Translations under genes and position numbers: made by a program | The notes under the pieces: generated by a model | The model's input: the letters and a program-made list of their open reading frames with translations, nothing else | The model's database searches: none | What the model was told of the DNA's origin: nothing | Shown here: positions 36,574-49,889 of the stretch, piece after piece | Position numbering within the stretch: the stretch's first letter is position 1 | How the letters are laid out: every line of letters begins with the position of its first letter | NCBI GenBank assembly: GCA_019321725.1 | Contig: CM033106.1 | Location: 26,896,118-26,960,117, forward strand | Direction: 5' to 3' | DNA length: 64,000 nt | DNA from: Paulownia fortunei | Lineage: Eukaryota; Streptophyta; Magnoliopsida; Lamiales; Paulowniaceae

Positions 36574-39532
36574 GTTATATTATATAACATCCAGTATCAT
36601 AAATCTTTCCGCACAAAAAAAAAAAGGGATTAACCACAGCGCATCTCACCCAAAGAAAAACAATTAAGAAGTGTGTGCATTCACTTTAAGTAGGAACGAA
36701 TTGACAAAAATTTTGCAGAATGCAAGCTACTTCAATGACATGAATTAAAGCTAAGAAGTATATCCAGAAAAAAAAAAAAAAGGAAACAAAAATACCCCTT
36801 TCCATAATCATCTAATAACTATACGCAGATAGAGAACATATACCAAGAAAGCATATGCAAAAAGGCTAGACTGCAAAGAACAGCTGAGAAATCACGGAAG
36901 ACTGTTTATGATTCAGATCCTGTCCAAAGCAAATCAGAATTTAAAGAAAATTGAAGGTACCAGGAAATAATAACTCCCACACAATTCCAGATTTCAAATC
37001 CAAAGCAAATATTTTGATCGGCAAAGCATTGAATGTAATTTTCTCATATGGGAAAGCAAGGTGAATCAGTATAAAGAAGTGCTTCCAATAACCACATTGT
37101 TAAGATCGTCACAGAAAAGGGACCACATAGACTGAATGATAGGCCAGCAAACAAGTGCCAATTCTTCCTACAACTGACCAATGGCAAAGCAACCAATTGG
37201 TTTCGAGGTGGTTGGCTTTGGGTTTGGGACTCAATTATTTTCCAGCAACAACTTTCAACAAGAAGACATGCACGCACAGTAATCCAGGTATTCACATCTA
37301 AAACAAAAGAAGATTAGATTGGTAATTATTAGAAGATTTCCAAAATAAATTTTTGGGCCTTGACTGTTTGTGTTCATGTAATTTTCTAAAATAAATCGAT
37401 AATTTGGATGATGAGGGTGCATAACAAGACTTCACAATGTAGACAGGCTATGCTGTCCTTGTGCCTGGCTCACAATACTAGGCCTTTCCAAGTTTAATTA
37501 ACCCAAGGTTTTCCTGGCTAAAAGCGCTAGATCTTCTCAAGTTCAATTAATATGATTTTCCAAATAATTTTCCAGATTTGTGCAGTAAAATCAATCTTAC
37601 TCTTCACAACACCCTTTCTAACTAATCTATAGAAACTCGTTAAAAGTCCTTGTAGGCGCCAATTGAGAAACAGACATCTTATTATGAAATTTGCTTTAGG
37701 ATACTACAATCTTTTCCCCTTCCCCTTATAAACATAAATACATGCACACATACCAATGCATGGACATATGCATTCACGTGTGTGCATTTAGGCTAAACTA
37801 TGAATGGTATAAGTTTCAACTCCTTTAAAATGTTATTTTCTTTCCACTTTCCACAGTTATTGGTATTCATTTCTATCAGTCTTCATACAGGATAAGGTGG
37901 AGCAAGTTACTCATATCTTTGTTGGAGAGTAACAATAAGGAAAATAGTTTACCGCTACAGAAAAAGATATTGTCCGCATGATCAACAGAGACAATTAAGT
38001 GGCAACACCTTTCTCCTAAGCCTGCACATGCAATCATGCACGATGACATGCTTCACATGTATCAAAGCAACCTCCAAACTGTGAAATTTCCAGGTTAAAT
38101 ACATTTACTGTGAGTTGAGAAGTAGCAAAAATTTCTGATGTTGGAAAAGGATATTGGTTCACAAATTAATTTTGTCCATCGTTTATATCCAACACTGTGC
38201 TTATTCTAAATACACACAGTAGATAACAGAAGGTATAAAAAAATCAAAAAAAGACATATAACTGACATTTCGTTGCAATATATCATCAGGTAAGCATCAT
38301 TTATTAGACAGCCATCATAGACATTGTGGATACAATTACAATGGCATTAGTTGCCAGGAAAAAGTTTTCAATATCTCAAGAAAATCACCACATGAGACAG
38401 GCGGACATTATTCCCACACTAGCACTAAGCTTTAAACTAATTTAATATTTAATTTTCCGCAAATTACATGAGAACTCCATGGAGAAATATCTCAAATTTA
38501 AGTTAAAAGTTTTATAAAAACAAAATTACTAAAATCCATACATAACGTCTACGGTACCAAAAGCTAAAAAGAAGTTCGTGTTATGTTTTTCCACTAACAG
38601 CGAGAAAATATAATATTTGTGCAAACCATCTCACTAGTGAAAAGAACTAACAATCAGTGGCCTCCATGTAGCCAAAAACAAATCCAACAAAGTGACAATA
38701 TCACTGTGTTGAGACTCAAGATCCTTCATTAACTTTATGGAAAAATGTTGAAGGTATTTAATAGCTAAAGATATTGTTGACAACCTGTGCTGAATTGTAA
38801 TGCTTTACAAGCCAGAAAAATGCATCTACTTAAAACAAGTCCTAAAGTATTCATTACAAACTGGAATACTAAGTAATTTAACGAGCCAAAAAGTAGCATG
38901 GTTTCAATTTCCATGCTATGGGCTAGAGCATTATCTTAATTGACATTTCTACAATACTGTGAAATACGGCCTAAAGGTGTCGCATAAATGAACATGCAGT
39001 TGCATGCAAAACTTTGCAAAATGTGTTTCATGCGCATTCCATCAGTAAATGCATCTTCTGTGCTAAGGTTATAAAACACTTAAAATTATAGATGAGAAAC
39101 ATTAGCAAAGGACTTGCTATACAATACTTTATCTCTTAATAATAGCTCCTCAAGGTACTAAAATTTTGCAGTCTGTTCCAACAAAGTCTACCACATAATA
39201 ATTCATAAAGAGGCAGAGAACTGCATGCACATATTTCACATTTCCATAAGAAGTTAGTAGCCCACATCCATGTGATTGCAATAGAGGAATACAAAACCAT
39301 GAATTATTATTATTTTTTTATATAAAAAGGGCAGAAGGAAGCAAGGGCACAGTTAGACTTCAAGATTAACCAAACTCTAGATGATAACACCAATTTTTCT
39401 GGATCAAAGTCTGTGATATTAACCTGATGATACACCAGATTCACTCACTAAAAATTTGCAATTAATATACAAAGTTGAGCAGCATGCACCTGCAAGAAGC
39501 AAAATGACAAAACTAGCCAGTGAATGCAAAAT
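36574..39532. other. Intergenic between the two trihelix genes
   Basis: No credible coding frame. It should contain the leader and promoter of copy 1 and the 3' UTR of copy 2. AT-rich with no recognised transposon; one minus-strand open frame at 37044-37295 has no domain. Confidence 0.45.
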
Positions 39533-40831
39533 TTAGTTGGCACGACCACCCATTTCTCGGCGTTTAATCTCTAATCCTATCCGCTCGTTCTCAAATTTTA
39601 AATACTCATTTTCCAGCCTCATCTTCTCTAAGTCCCTGTCTTCAAGCTCACTAAACCTTAGCCACCTTAGACGCTGCTTCTCCAAGTCCAGCATTTCAGC
39701 TTCAATTTGTAATTTCTGTTCCTCTAACTGAAGACTGCGAGACATGAACCACAGGTTTCCTTGCCACTCTCCATTGGCGCCCTGACCAGATACTTGGTTC
39801 ATTCTTGCATGATCATGCAGAGCAGATTTTTTGGTAGCAATCTGAAAGTTTAAGATGTAATCAGAGTCCAAATACTCAATCTCTCCTGGTTTCTTCCTCT
39901 TAGCAGGCACCCTTGCTGAACCAAGTTCCTCATTCAAAGCATGTTTTCCTTCGGTGTTGTCATTTGGGCAACCACTCGCATCATTTTCTTCTTCATCATC
40001 GATGATCTCAGACCTATAGGCCTCGGCTTCATGGAACTCCAGCTCATCACTATTTCTAAGAGCCAAGTGCAGTGATTTTTGAATAGCTTGATCGTGAGGA
40101 ATATACAACCGATTTCCATTGCGATATGAGCACATTTCCTGGTAAAATAACTGTTTCGAGCTCAATATCTTCCTCACGCTCTCCTTTGATTTGTCAGACA
40201 TATCCATTAAATCTAAAAGTGCTGGATTTTCAACTACCTCACAGGAAGTTCCTCTCCCAAGGATATCATTAAGTTTCTTATACCTTTTGTTGAGATCATT
40301 GAACTTATCCTCACATTGTTGAGGTGACACATGAAAACCTCTTTCGGCCATGACCTTGGAGATGGCCTTCCACTTACCTTTCTTGGGCAAAACTGATGAA
40401 ATCCTTCTTGTACCACCGCCACAATCTGAGCCAGCATCTTCTCCAATATAAGAAACTACAGTTATCAAAAGCTTCACCATTTGATCAGTCCACTTCACAC
40501 GCCGCCAAGGCGACTCCTTTTTCTCTTTCTCACTTTCATTATTCCCATCAACATGCTCCCCCACAGCATAAGAGCTGTCTTCATCACAAGAATTATTTGT
40601 CATATCAGCCTTGCCATGGCAGTCAAGAAATGAAACTGGCACATCAGAATTTTGCACACTTCTGCTCCTGATGGGAAACGCGTCTTGAGCTTGTGGACTG
40701 GAAGAAACAATAAAACCTTGAAATGGCTGTCGCACCTGTTGGCCATTAACTTGCAAAGAGTCTTGCAAATTTAGAAAGCCAAAAGATTTTCCACGCATTA
40801 GACTCGTACTAGCTACTGACTTGGCATCCAT
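39533..40831 (-). CDS. Trihelix transcription factor, copy 2 (GT-gamma-like)
   Basis: A 432-residue frame without introns in the coding part. The trihelix domain lies at about 109-192 with W109, W114 and W154, and the segment SPQQCEDKFNDLNKRYKKLNDILG almost identical to copy 1. A longer acidic linker with an EIIDDEEEN stretch (about 275-283), then PAKRKKP at 309-315 (likely nuclear signal) and a C-terminal coiled coil at about 365-427 ending IKRREMGG. It is a nuclear GT-element-type regulator by family. It lies about 3 kb from copy 1 in the same orientation, so the two look like an old tandem duplication that has diverged in the N-terminus and linker. A 5' UTR intron (40852-41273) fits GT-AG sites (GTAATC donor; TTGTGTAG acceptor 20 bases before the ATG). 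Confidence 0.92.
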   Translation of the reverse strand: MDAKSVASTSLMRGKSFGFLNLQDSLQVNGQQVRQPFQGFIVSSSPQAQDAFPIRSRSVQNSDVPVSFLDCHGKADMTNNSCDEDSSYAVGEHVDGNNESEKEKKESPWRRVKWTDQMVKLLITVVSYIGEDAGSDCGGGTRRISSVLPKKGKWKAISKVMAERGFHVSPQQCEDKFNDLNKRYKKLNDILGRGTSCEVVENPALLDLMDMSDKSKESVRKILSSKQLFYQEMCSYRNGNRLYIPHDQAIQKSLHLALRNSDELEFHEAEAYRSEIIDDEEENDASGCPNDNTEGKHALNEELGSARVPAKRKKPGEIEYLDSDYILNFQIATKKSALHDHARMNQVSGQGANGEWQGNLWFMSRSLQLEEQKLQIEAEMLDLEKQRLRWLRFSELEDRDLEKMRLENEYLKFENERIGLEIKRREMGGRAN

Positions 40832-40851
40832 TATTAGTCAAATAAGAAAAC

Positions 40852-41273
40852 CTACACAATCAAAAACCGAAGTGAACTTCTAAGAGGAAGTTTCAACACA
40901 AATAACTCTGAAACCGACAATCAAACAAAGCAACAATCTTTTCCTTCAATGATTTTGTAAAATTAAGAAAGCAGCAATCTTTTTCAACATATTAATGTCT
41001 TGAAAACAGTATAATGAGCAAAAATCATATGAACTCATCAAATGCTATCACTGGAATAACGCAAACTAAGGCAAGGAAACATTAAAAAGCAAGTGCACTT
41101 TATTGTATTTCAATCTTCACATCTTTAACAAATCCCTTTTGATTACAAGCAGATTTTTTCACCCCACTTCAAGACAGAACCAATGACTCAAAAAACTAGA
41201 AACAATGAAACCTAAACACTACTAATTCAAGAATACATGTAACAAGAGCCCTTCCATTAAACTAGATGATTAC
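40852..41273 (-). other. Probable 5' UTR intron of trihelix copy 2
   Basis: On the minus strand the donor is TTGAG|GTAATC and the acceptor is TGTGTAG|GTTTTC. The acceptor lies 20 bases upstream of the start codon. Length 422 bases. The leader exon would begin a few hundred bases further upstream, about 41.4 kb. Confidence 0.5.
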
Positions 41274-41449
41274 CTCAACATAAGGCAAACCCACGAGCCA
41301 TTCCAGGGTATAACTTCTATTGCCTGTGAATTTTGTTGATTATTATTAATAGGTGAGAGCAAGAATGCTGAAATGCTACTACCTAGGAAATATCATCATT
41401 TTGCTCTGAGTGAGAGAGAGCCCTTTGGGGAAACTGAATTGTTTTGTAT

Positions 41450-44400
41450 TTGGGCATCCTGAAACCAGATGTGCCCTAAATTGCTGGCCCACATTCAGGT
41501 GCTTTTCAGTTGGTTCTTGGAGAATTAGCGCTTTGTTGCTTCTGTTGGGCCAAATGCAGAATTATATCCAGGGAAAAAGAAACCCTTTTTCTCCTTTTTC
41601 ACTTTTTTTGGTGTGATTTTTTGTTTGGGGGTTGGGGGGTGGGGGTGGATTTCCAAAGATTATTTTGAAACTGTTTTGATTTACAGTATCTCCTTTTTCT
41701 TATTTTGTTATCATTCCTTCCTTTCAAAAACTCGGTATACAATTTTTTCTAACTTCAGGCTAAGATGATAAAACCCGAATTACTTATAATTGAGAAATTT
41801 TAATGTGAAAAACTGAATTCAATTGTCTTCTAACTTTAAATGAACTAAAGGAGGCAAAGTCTAACTTGAACGAATTCTACATTTAAAAAAATAAAAATGA
41901 ACTACGTTAATTTTAAAAATTTAAATGTAATATTGCTTATTATTTATATCTTTATATATTAAAAATAATTAACTCTTTGTATTTGTGTATCTTCCGATTT
42001 CATATGATAGATATATGTAAAACAACATGCTAAATAATTTTTAAGTCTAACAAAACCATATGTTTTGCAGGGTAACTAATCAATAATTTTTGGGATATTG
42101 ACTTTTGAGTACAATCATAAAAGAAGTTTCACGAATAATTATTTTCATTACCAAACCTCGATTTTATAAAAATTAAATGTACAAAGAATTTGGTTTGTTA
42201 TCTTTTCATTTTATTTTAATTTTCTTTACCATTTTTCATTTTATAGGATTTTCAGGACGGCATGAAAATTTGTAGAAATAATTTAAGATTAGCCTCATCA
42301 AAGTGACCCCAGATGGCCAGATTTTGATACTACAAATATTTTGAAATCCTATAAAACACACACACACACACACACACAATCAGTTTGCAATTTCTTTCCT
42401 TTTCACATGAAATCACAAAGATATGGGACATTTAATTGGGCTATGATTTCTTTTTACTGGAATTAAAAAATATTTTGCACATGTAGAATTATGATTTTAG
42501 TGTAGATTATAATAATTATATACTATTCTCAGTGTCTTAGAACGTAAATACTTTTAATATTTAATTATTATTTCGTGTAATTATAACTAGAAGGTGTATT
42601 GCTAACCGAATTTGGTAGGTTAATGTTAGTGCCTTTTTTTCTTTATTTTATGTATTGATGGGAGAATATATAATTTTATCATTCATTTTTCTTTTTTTGT
42701 GCCTGTTATGCTAACGTATTATGTGAATTTGGAAGGTTAGCATTAGTGCTTTTTTTGTTATTGTTTAATACTTTAATTCATATGAATAGTGTTTTTTATA
42801 TGTTTTTGTTTGTGTGTGGTTGTAATATTGTATATAATGTTTATATGTTATTTATAACAAGTAGACATAATAAATTTAAATATAATTTTTTTAAAAAAAA
42901 AATAGAAGTGACGAATTTAAATCTTAGAACTTAAACATATTCTACTATCATTATAAAAAGTCATTCAAACTATGATTTACGGAAAGTACAATAAGTGGAA
43001 AGTTGCATAAATAAATTTCTTGTTAAAATGAAGACTTATAGTAGGTAAATATGAAATTCAAATTACTTACTCCACCAACTTTTTGTTCACACACAAAAAA
43101 AATAAATAAATATTAACTTTAAACACTAAAACTATTAGAAATTTAGGATGTTTTGGACTAAATTACCATTGGACTTCTTAAATCAACTATTGAGTTTCTT
43201 TTTGTATACTTAAAATGAGTGTTAAAAGATTTAAAATAAATAATAACTCAAAATTATCCAAATAAACTAAATAAATTTTTTATTTATTAATTTTAAATTC
43301 TCAACTTCAAAATCTTCAATTCCAAGGCAATCTTATAGTATATTTTACTATGTGCATGTATGGTAAAATCGATGGTAAAATTTTAAACTAACTACATATG
43401 AGTATGTTGATAATAGACCAAAGTATATTTTCAAATTAAGTGAGGCCACAATTTGGAGGGCCAACTTTATAACACGTGCAATAAATCCACAATGAACTAA
43501 TATGCTCAAATTTTAGAATAACTGTACATTTAAAAGGAAAATAGATTTAGTGAGAATATGCACGAGGAATATTATTACAAACAAAAACTAGAGTTTAAAA
43601 AAAATAGCAAATAAATATTATGGAGTGAAGACCAATACTATTGTATTTAAAAAAATTACTAGTATTATTAAATTGGTATTTAATTTAAAAAATCTAAAAG
43701 TAGAAAATATCTGACTAATTGAAATAGTTTAGTGTTAGAGAATAATTTTAGACATAATAAATAAAAAATGCAAGTTGAATTGCAACAATAACATATACTA
43801 TTTAGTAGTAAAAATAGTATCCATCACGTAAATGTGATACAAATTATGGAGGCAAATTAACAAAAAAAATACGAAATACAATTTTGCAGTGGTAACAAAA
43901 GAAAAACAACCAAAAATTGTATACAAAAACGTGTTGAAGTAAGACATTGAAGAAGAGTGGTAAATAATATCATGAAAAATAACCAAGTTATAATACTAAG
44001 AACATAAGTGGTTTAGATTAATACTTAGTAATGAATAATTAAATCAATAATTAAATCAATCAAATTCAACTAAATATTGTTTGGTCATCAATTTTAAAAT
44101 ATACTTTTTGAACATGTAAATAGGCTTTTCAAATACAAGAAATGTCAAAATTTAAAAAAAAGTTTGCCTCTGATAAGTATTATTGTATGGGATTTTAGGA
44201 TATTAAACTTTATTTAATGAGGTTTTAGCAGTTTTTCCAAAAATACTAAAAGAAAGTTTTAATTTTTCAAAGATAAAAAATATTGTGTATAATAGTAGTC
44301 ACATGATTTGAAAACTTCATAGTGTGCTTTTATCCAATAATTATTCTTATTATATGATTGAGTAATATTGGATCCTATAAAATGCAGTAATTGCCATAAC

Positions 44401-44750
44401 TAAAATTACGCAAAAAAAAATCTAAAGTTTCTAATTCTAAAGAAATTTAAAGGAGATAGAGAATAAATTCAACAATATATATATATATATATATATATAA
44501 ATTTTCATTTTAGAGCAAATATTTTATTGAATCAAACTACTGCTAACCATCGGTATGAACACAACTAAATATATGCAAAGGAAACAAAGAAACAGAGAGA
44601 GTAAAATGTAAATCTAAAATGATGGTGTAGCTCAAGACATATTAAACAACCTTCTTTTATATTTTCTTCCTTTGCTTATGGCGGAAAGAAGACGCAGTAG
44701 ACAATGTTTCACTTTTGGATGCCCACAAAGATTGAATGGTGAGTCCCAAC
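41450..44750. other. Intergenic, no supported gene
   Basis: AT-rich sequence with a G-rich stretch at 41627-41648, a (CA)n microsatellite at about 42356-42379 and an AT run at 44474-44499. Minor open frames (42746-42934, 43798-43986) are AT-rich chance frames. Confidence 0.5.
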
Positions 44751-46263
44751 TCAGAAACATTTCCGATGTACAATATCAGGGCCAGATTCATCATACTCAT
44801 TCTTGGTTATCCACATCTGCAGCATGTTTATTATACAAGTCAAGCATCTCAGGGTAATCTGGAAACATGCTGACAGTTTATAAAAACTTGGAAGTAGCTC
44901 GAATGCAATGTGACAAAACAGCATGCATATTTTACCTGCTGGAAGGTGCTAAAGAGAAGCTAAGATTGATCCCCCGATCCAGACACTGTATTTCCTTTCT
45001 GGAGGAGCAACCACCTTGATCTTCATGCTGCTAGGAGCGAGGGCAGTGATTTCCCTGCTCATACGATCAGCGATTCCAGAGAACATGGTTGATCCACCAC
45101 TGAGCACAATGTTTCCATAAAGATCCTTCCTGACATCAACATCGCTTGGAGTTGTAGGTGGTCTGGTGGATCCCAGGTGCCTCCATTCCGACGAGTGATG
45201 GCTGGAACAAGACTTCTGGGCAGCGGAACCTCTCTGCTCCAATGGTAATTACCTGCCCGTCTGCTAACTCGAAGCTCTTCTCAAGAGCAGAGCTGGTCTT
45301 GGAATTCTCCATCTCCTGCTCATAGTTGAGGGCAACATAACCAAGTTTTTCTTTCAAGTCACGAACAATTTCTCGTTCCGCAGCAGTGGTGAAATTATAC
45401 CCTCTTTCCCTGAGGATCGTGGCCAGATGCTCTGTTAGATCACGACCAGCAAGATCCAATCGCTGGATGGCATGAGGAAGGGCATAACCTTCGTAAATAG
45501 GAACCGTGTGGCTAACACCATCACCAGAATCCAAGACAAATCTCTTAAAAATTTCATTCGGCCAAGAATTGTTGTCAGTATTTTTCAGAATTGTACAAGA
45601 ATCGAAGGAGATGAAATTGGAAAACAAACCTGTTGATAAAGAGACAACACAGCTTGGATATTAACATACATGGCAGGGACATTGAAGTTTTCAAACATGA
45701 TTTGTGTCATTTTTTCAGGGTTAGCCTTTGGGTTCAGTGGAGCTTCGGTAAGTAACACTGGGTGGTCTTCAGGGGCAAGGGCAACACGAAGCTCATTGTA
45801 GAAAGTGTGATGCCATATCTTCTCCATATCATCCCAATTGCCGACGATGCCATGCTCAATGGGGTATTTGATGATGAGCATACCTCTCTTTGACTGAGCT
45901 TCATCTCCAATATAGGCATTTTTCTGACCCATCACACCAGCGTATTTGGGTATACCAACAATACTGGGAAGACAGCCCTGGAAGCATCGTCACCTGCAAA
46001 GCCTGCCTGCATAACACATACAAGAAGCCAAGGGAGAGCAGACACTGATGTAACTATGTCAGATATCAATATCATCACCAATACATACATGTCAGAATCG
46101 TGTTGTTTTCTTCTTCAGGACGACTTTTTCTTCTTCTTCTTCAATTTCTTTTTCTTTTTTCCGCTGTTGTTTGGGGGGGTTGTAATGGCTTATGCTCACA
46201 TACCTTAACCATTCCAGTTCCATTGTCGCAGAGTATGGGTTGGATATCCTCGTTATCAGCCAT
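44751..46263 (-). pseudogene. Actin pseudogene that retains introns
   Basis: Four exon-like blocks (minus): 46204-46263, 45630-46006, 44936 to about 45543, and 44751-44816, with the intron after codon 20 (NGTGMVK) and another before the final MWI...RKCF exon, as in plant actins. Actin is the cytoskeletal ATPase; this copy cannot make it. Lesions: one base missing near 45966-45968 in exon 2; loss of the three-residue VGM block after GVM; the SGRTTG loop replaced at the exon 2/3 joint; about eight bases missing near 45141-45148, giving TGA at 45136-45138; one extra base giving TAG at 44949-44951. Many other residues are non-conservative (for example LAPEDHP). Intron retention argues for DNA duplication rather than retroposition. 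Confidence 0.85.
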
Positions 46264-47925
46264 GTTGTACAACCTTGAACAAGGAAAGATGGCGAGAGAG
46301 GTACCCAAAAGTAAAACTAAGAACGTGTTAATTATACGAGGCAAGAACGCATCATGCTTATTTTCAGATGAATAGGCATGGCTAATAGTTGAGTGGCTAA
46401 TAGTTGAGTGTTCACGAACATTAACAATTAATAAACAACAACAGAAATTAGCAGAACAAAGATCTGGTAATTACAACGATGAAGCCATTTACAACTCACT
46501 CTCTTGAACTGAACAGATTCATGACATTACTCATCTTCAGACTTCACACCAAATAGTATAATCAAGATAGTGCATCAACGTAAGAGGTAAATGAAGGGAA
46601 AAGAAGTTCAGACATTAAAACACCAAATTGAGGATTAAACAGCAGGAGAAAATTATCACCATCTCCCTCATATAATTTACAAGCAATATATCACAACCTG
46701 ACACGTCGTAGACTCTGGAAGAGTCGTATATATGACACAACTTTTTGCAAAGAGCATTAATCTTCTAAGATATCTATTGTCTCCAGTTATTTTAGAAACG
46801 GGTCAAGGAGGTAGGATCAAACTACTGACATCACTCATGCATGAAAATGGCGAATGAGCGTAACAAATGCTGGTAACCCAGACCTAATCTCTGTTATTCA
46901 CAGAGCTAGAAACGACCATTCGTACAGAATTCCAGACCTACTATCACAACATTCTTCCCAACAAAAATACTAAACATAAACATATTTTTATTGTCTACAC
47001 ATTCATCAAACCTATTATCAATAATACATTCTCTTATAACAATCTTTTAGAAATAGACGAAAAAATAGCCGAAAATAACATCAAACATAGCTTTTATTTT
47101 TCTATAGAACTGGAATCCATATGGGCCCTTATGGTTGGGCGAAAGCCGAGTATTGAACTTGCATCAAACTGATTTATCCATTCAATACTTCTCCAAACTT
47201 GAATCTTGACCCAACATGATAATTGGGCTTTGCAAATTTATGACAATCCAGAGCTACAGGCAATCCGAACACGGATTCTAAGCAAAATATTTAAAGCTTA
47301 AGCTTGAGCTTGTTTAAAGATTAATTCAAAAGAAAATACAAGCTCGCCGAACACTAAGTAAACTAATGAAAAAAGGTTAATAATGTTTAAATTCAAATTC
47401 AAGCATTGATGTAGTGGGATTGAATCGATCTGCAATACTAAGCCTTTATGGAATGATTTTAAAGAAATCTCTCTCTCAAACATATGTTTCCTTGTAGGTT
47501 TCTCTCAAAAAAAAAAATTAAATAAATAAAAATTCACAATTCATTTTTTTTCTTTCTAAAAATATATCAACATTCAAACATTTCTTTATAAAGAATGACA
47601 CGCTACATTAACTATGTTTATTGTATTTGTATCTTTCATCTAAATACATTCTCAAAAATTATTTTCTTCACTAAAACTGCTTTAATCTCACTTTTTAAAA
47701 AAAGTAAAAATAGTATTTGTAAAAAATGAGATGTCAAATAGTCATTCCATAAGTTTGTAAGCCCAGCTCTACCCTCATCATCCATTCACAAGCATCAAAC
47801 AATTTTTAAAGAATATCAAATCACCTACTACTACTGCTACTAATAATAATAATTATAATAATATTAACAATCATGTTATTTACCTAGCATTTAAGGAGAC
47901 AAGGAAACCACAGTTAAATCTAAAG
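46264..47925. other. Intergenic, no supported gene
   Basis: Upstream of the actin pseudogene. AT-rich with scattered poly-A/T; the minus-strand frames here have no domains. No promoter could be assigned to the pseudogene. Confidence 0.45.
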
Positions 47926-49853
47926 GTGTTTATTTGGGTACTCAATTGAATTGAATCAAAATTTAAATTTTGATTTTCACCAAAATCAAATTAAAAATTT
48001 CGATTCAGCTTTTGATTTATCATTTTTCAATTTTTTTTGTTTGATTTTAGTTTTTGAATTACACGACAACTAACAACTATTTTCAACAACTTACTGTCCC
48101 CTACTCCACACATTGTATGTATTCAATATTATAATCTGCATTTGATTAAGGGTACATCGAAAACACATGCAGGTGTGAGTGTGACGCATCAGTTGATTTA
48201 TTGCGTGTTATATTGTGTTTTGGTAAAAGTAGTTATAATTGATCGACTACCAACCACATGGTGCCCCTTTTTCTATCAAACTAAAGGCACCTCATGACAA
48301 GCCTATCACGGACGGACATTTTTTTTTGTAGCAGAACTTATTTTGCCCGTGCAGTCACTTAGATTGCACCCAACTTTCATCCATCTTGAGTATAAATATC
48401 GACCAATTGCTCATTTCAGCCCACATGGCTTGTCACGGGCTTTCGCTCGAGCCGCGCCCATATAGTGCACTAGCGGTGACATTAGAATGCATCCCTACAC
48501 GACGCTTGGTCTGAAACTTGCCTATTTACAATGCCACATTCGTCGAGACTTACGTCTCACACGCGCTAGCGTGTTTCCACAATGGTCTCTGATTAGCTAG
48601 CTTGCCTGTTATACATCGCCCATAATATCGGGTTCTTACGGCGCATCTCGAATGGCATAGGAGTATGGTTGCTCTATCTCGACATTGAGGGTTGCCTGCG
48701 TGCCCACAACACAATCCTCGTGCTCGTCACTCTCTCAAAGCATCTCAAGCGTATTGCTCGCTAAGGTGTCCTTCAGTCGTGCCTCGCCCGAGTAGGGCTA
48801 CTCGTAAGTCCTTAACATGTGTGAAGTGCAATCATCTCGTATTAATCCCGAACAATGTGTAGGATGTACTTTCCCACAAACCGGCATCTTGCCACAACTT
48901 GCCCACAATGTGGCATCGCCTCATAACTGCATGACTTAGCTAACGGACCCTCGCAATACAGCTATAACCCATAGCATATTCTTACGAGTTAGTTCACGAG
49001 GCATTCGAGTGTTTATCTCAATTACTCATTCAATCGAGAAGTGTTTTCGTCTTGTCCCATAGTCCACAGGGCATAATCGATATCACACGCAACCTCTCGA
49101 TATTTTGGGGACCAACGTGGGCCCCTCTGACTCTACATCGCCCACTTGACTCCCAACCGTGACGAGAGTTTAAACATACCTATGCAATGTATAGAGTTCA
49201 CTTGGTGCCTCTAATGACAATCAATTTTTTGTATATTTTTTATTTCATACTTAAACTTTGAGCCTTGGACTTTTTCATTTTTTTCTTCTACTTCTTCCTT
49301 TTAATTTCTCATTATTTATTTTATGATTATCTCATAAATAGTATAGATGTAAAGGACACAACTCTTGGCTTAAGTACATTAATTAAAATAATGAAGTTGG
49401 AAAAGTTAATCACCACAAGAATATAAAAATGTATAGTTTATATTGAAGTAGTGGAACTTAATGTACTAGAATGAATAGTTGAACAAAAGCTGATTAAAAA
49501 AAATATTGATATTTAAATATCATTTTATAGAGTATAATGATTCAATTGCAATTATTATATAGATGTTATACTAATTTACAACTGATTTTCTAATTTTTCA
49601 TTATTTATTTTATGATATTCTATAAACTTGCTTTATATGTGTAAGTTTTGAAGTAAACATTAAAAATAAGAATTACATTGTCAATGATATTTTTACAATT
49701 TATTTGTTTAAATAAAATTGAAAAAAAAAAAATTATTATCCAACGAATCAATTAATTTATTTTAATTTCTGATTTATAATTTTCATCAACCAAAATTTTG
49801 ATTAATTAGAATTTTAATTCTATTTAATTGGATTTGATCAAAATGTGCACCCT
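47926..49853. mobile_element. AT-rich TE-like repeat with imperfect terminal inverted ends
   Basis: The left end CTAAAGGTGTTTATTTGGGT and the right end (reverse complement GTTAGGGTGCACATTTTGAT) start alike, and both continue into mixed AATTGAATTGAATCAAAATTT-type words. Such ends are typical of degraded non-autonomous plant elements. No ORF of length is present. A GC-rich block (48286-49220) is enclosed, and may be a nested insertion. Confidence 0.4.
48286..49220. other. GC- and CpG-rich ORF-free island inside the AT-rich repeat
   Basis: About 900 bases with visibly higher GC and many CpG steps than the flanks, yet no ORF of 60 codons on either strand. Near-direct repeats bound it: GGCACCTCATGACAA at 48286-48300 and GGTGCCTCTAATGACAA at 49204-49220. 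It could be a solo LTR, a non-autonomous insertion, or a decayed foreign segment. I do not recognise any gene in it. Confidence 0.55.
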
Positions 49854-49889
49854 AACCCAGGTACCTGGACGCACTCATAGTAAATTATA

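Noticed and set aside
44936..45627. Functional actin gene
   Set aside because: Several independent frame changes and missing conserved blocks in different exons cannot be joined by plausible splicing.
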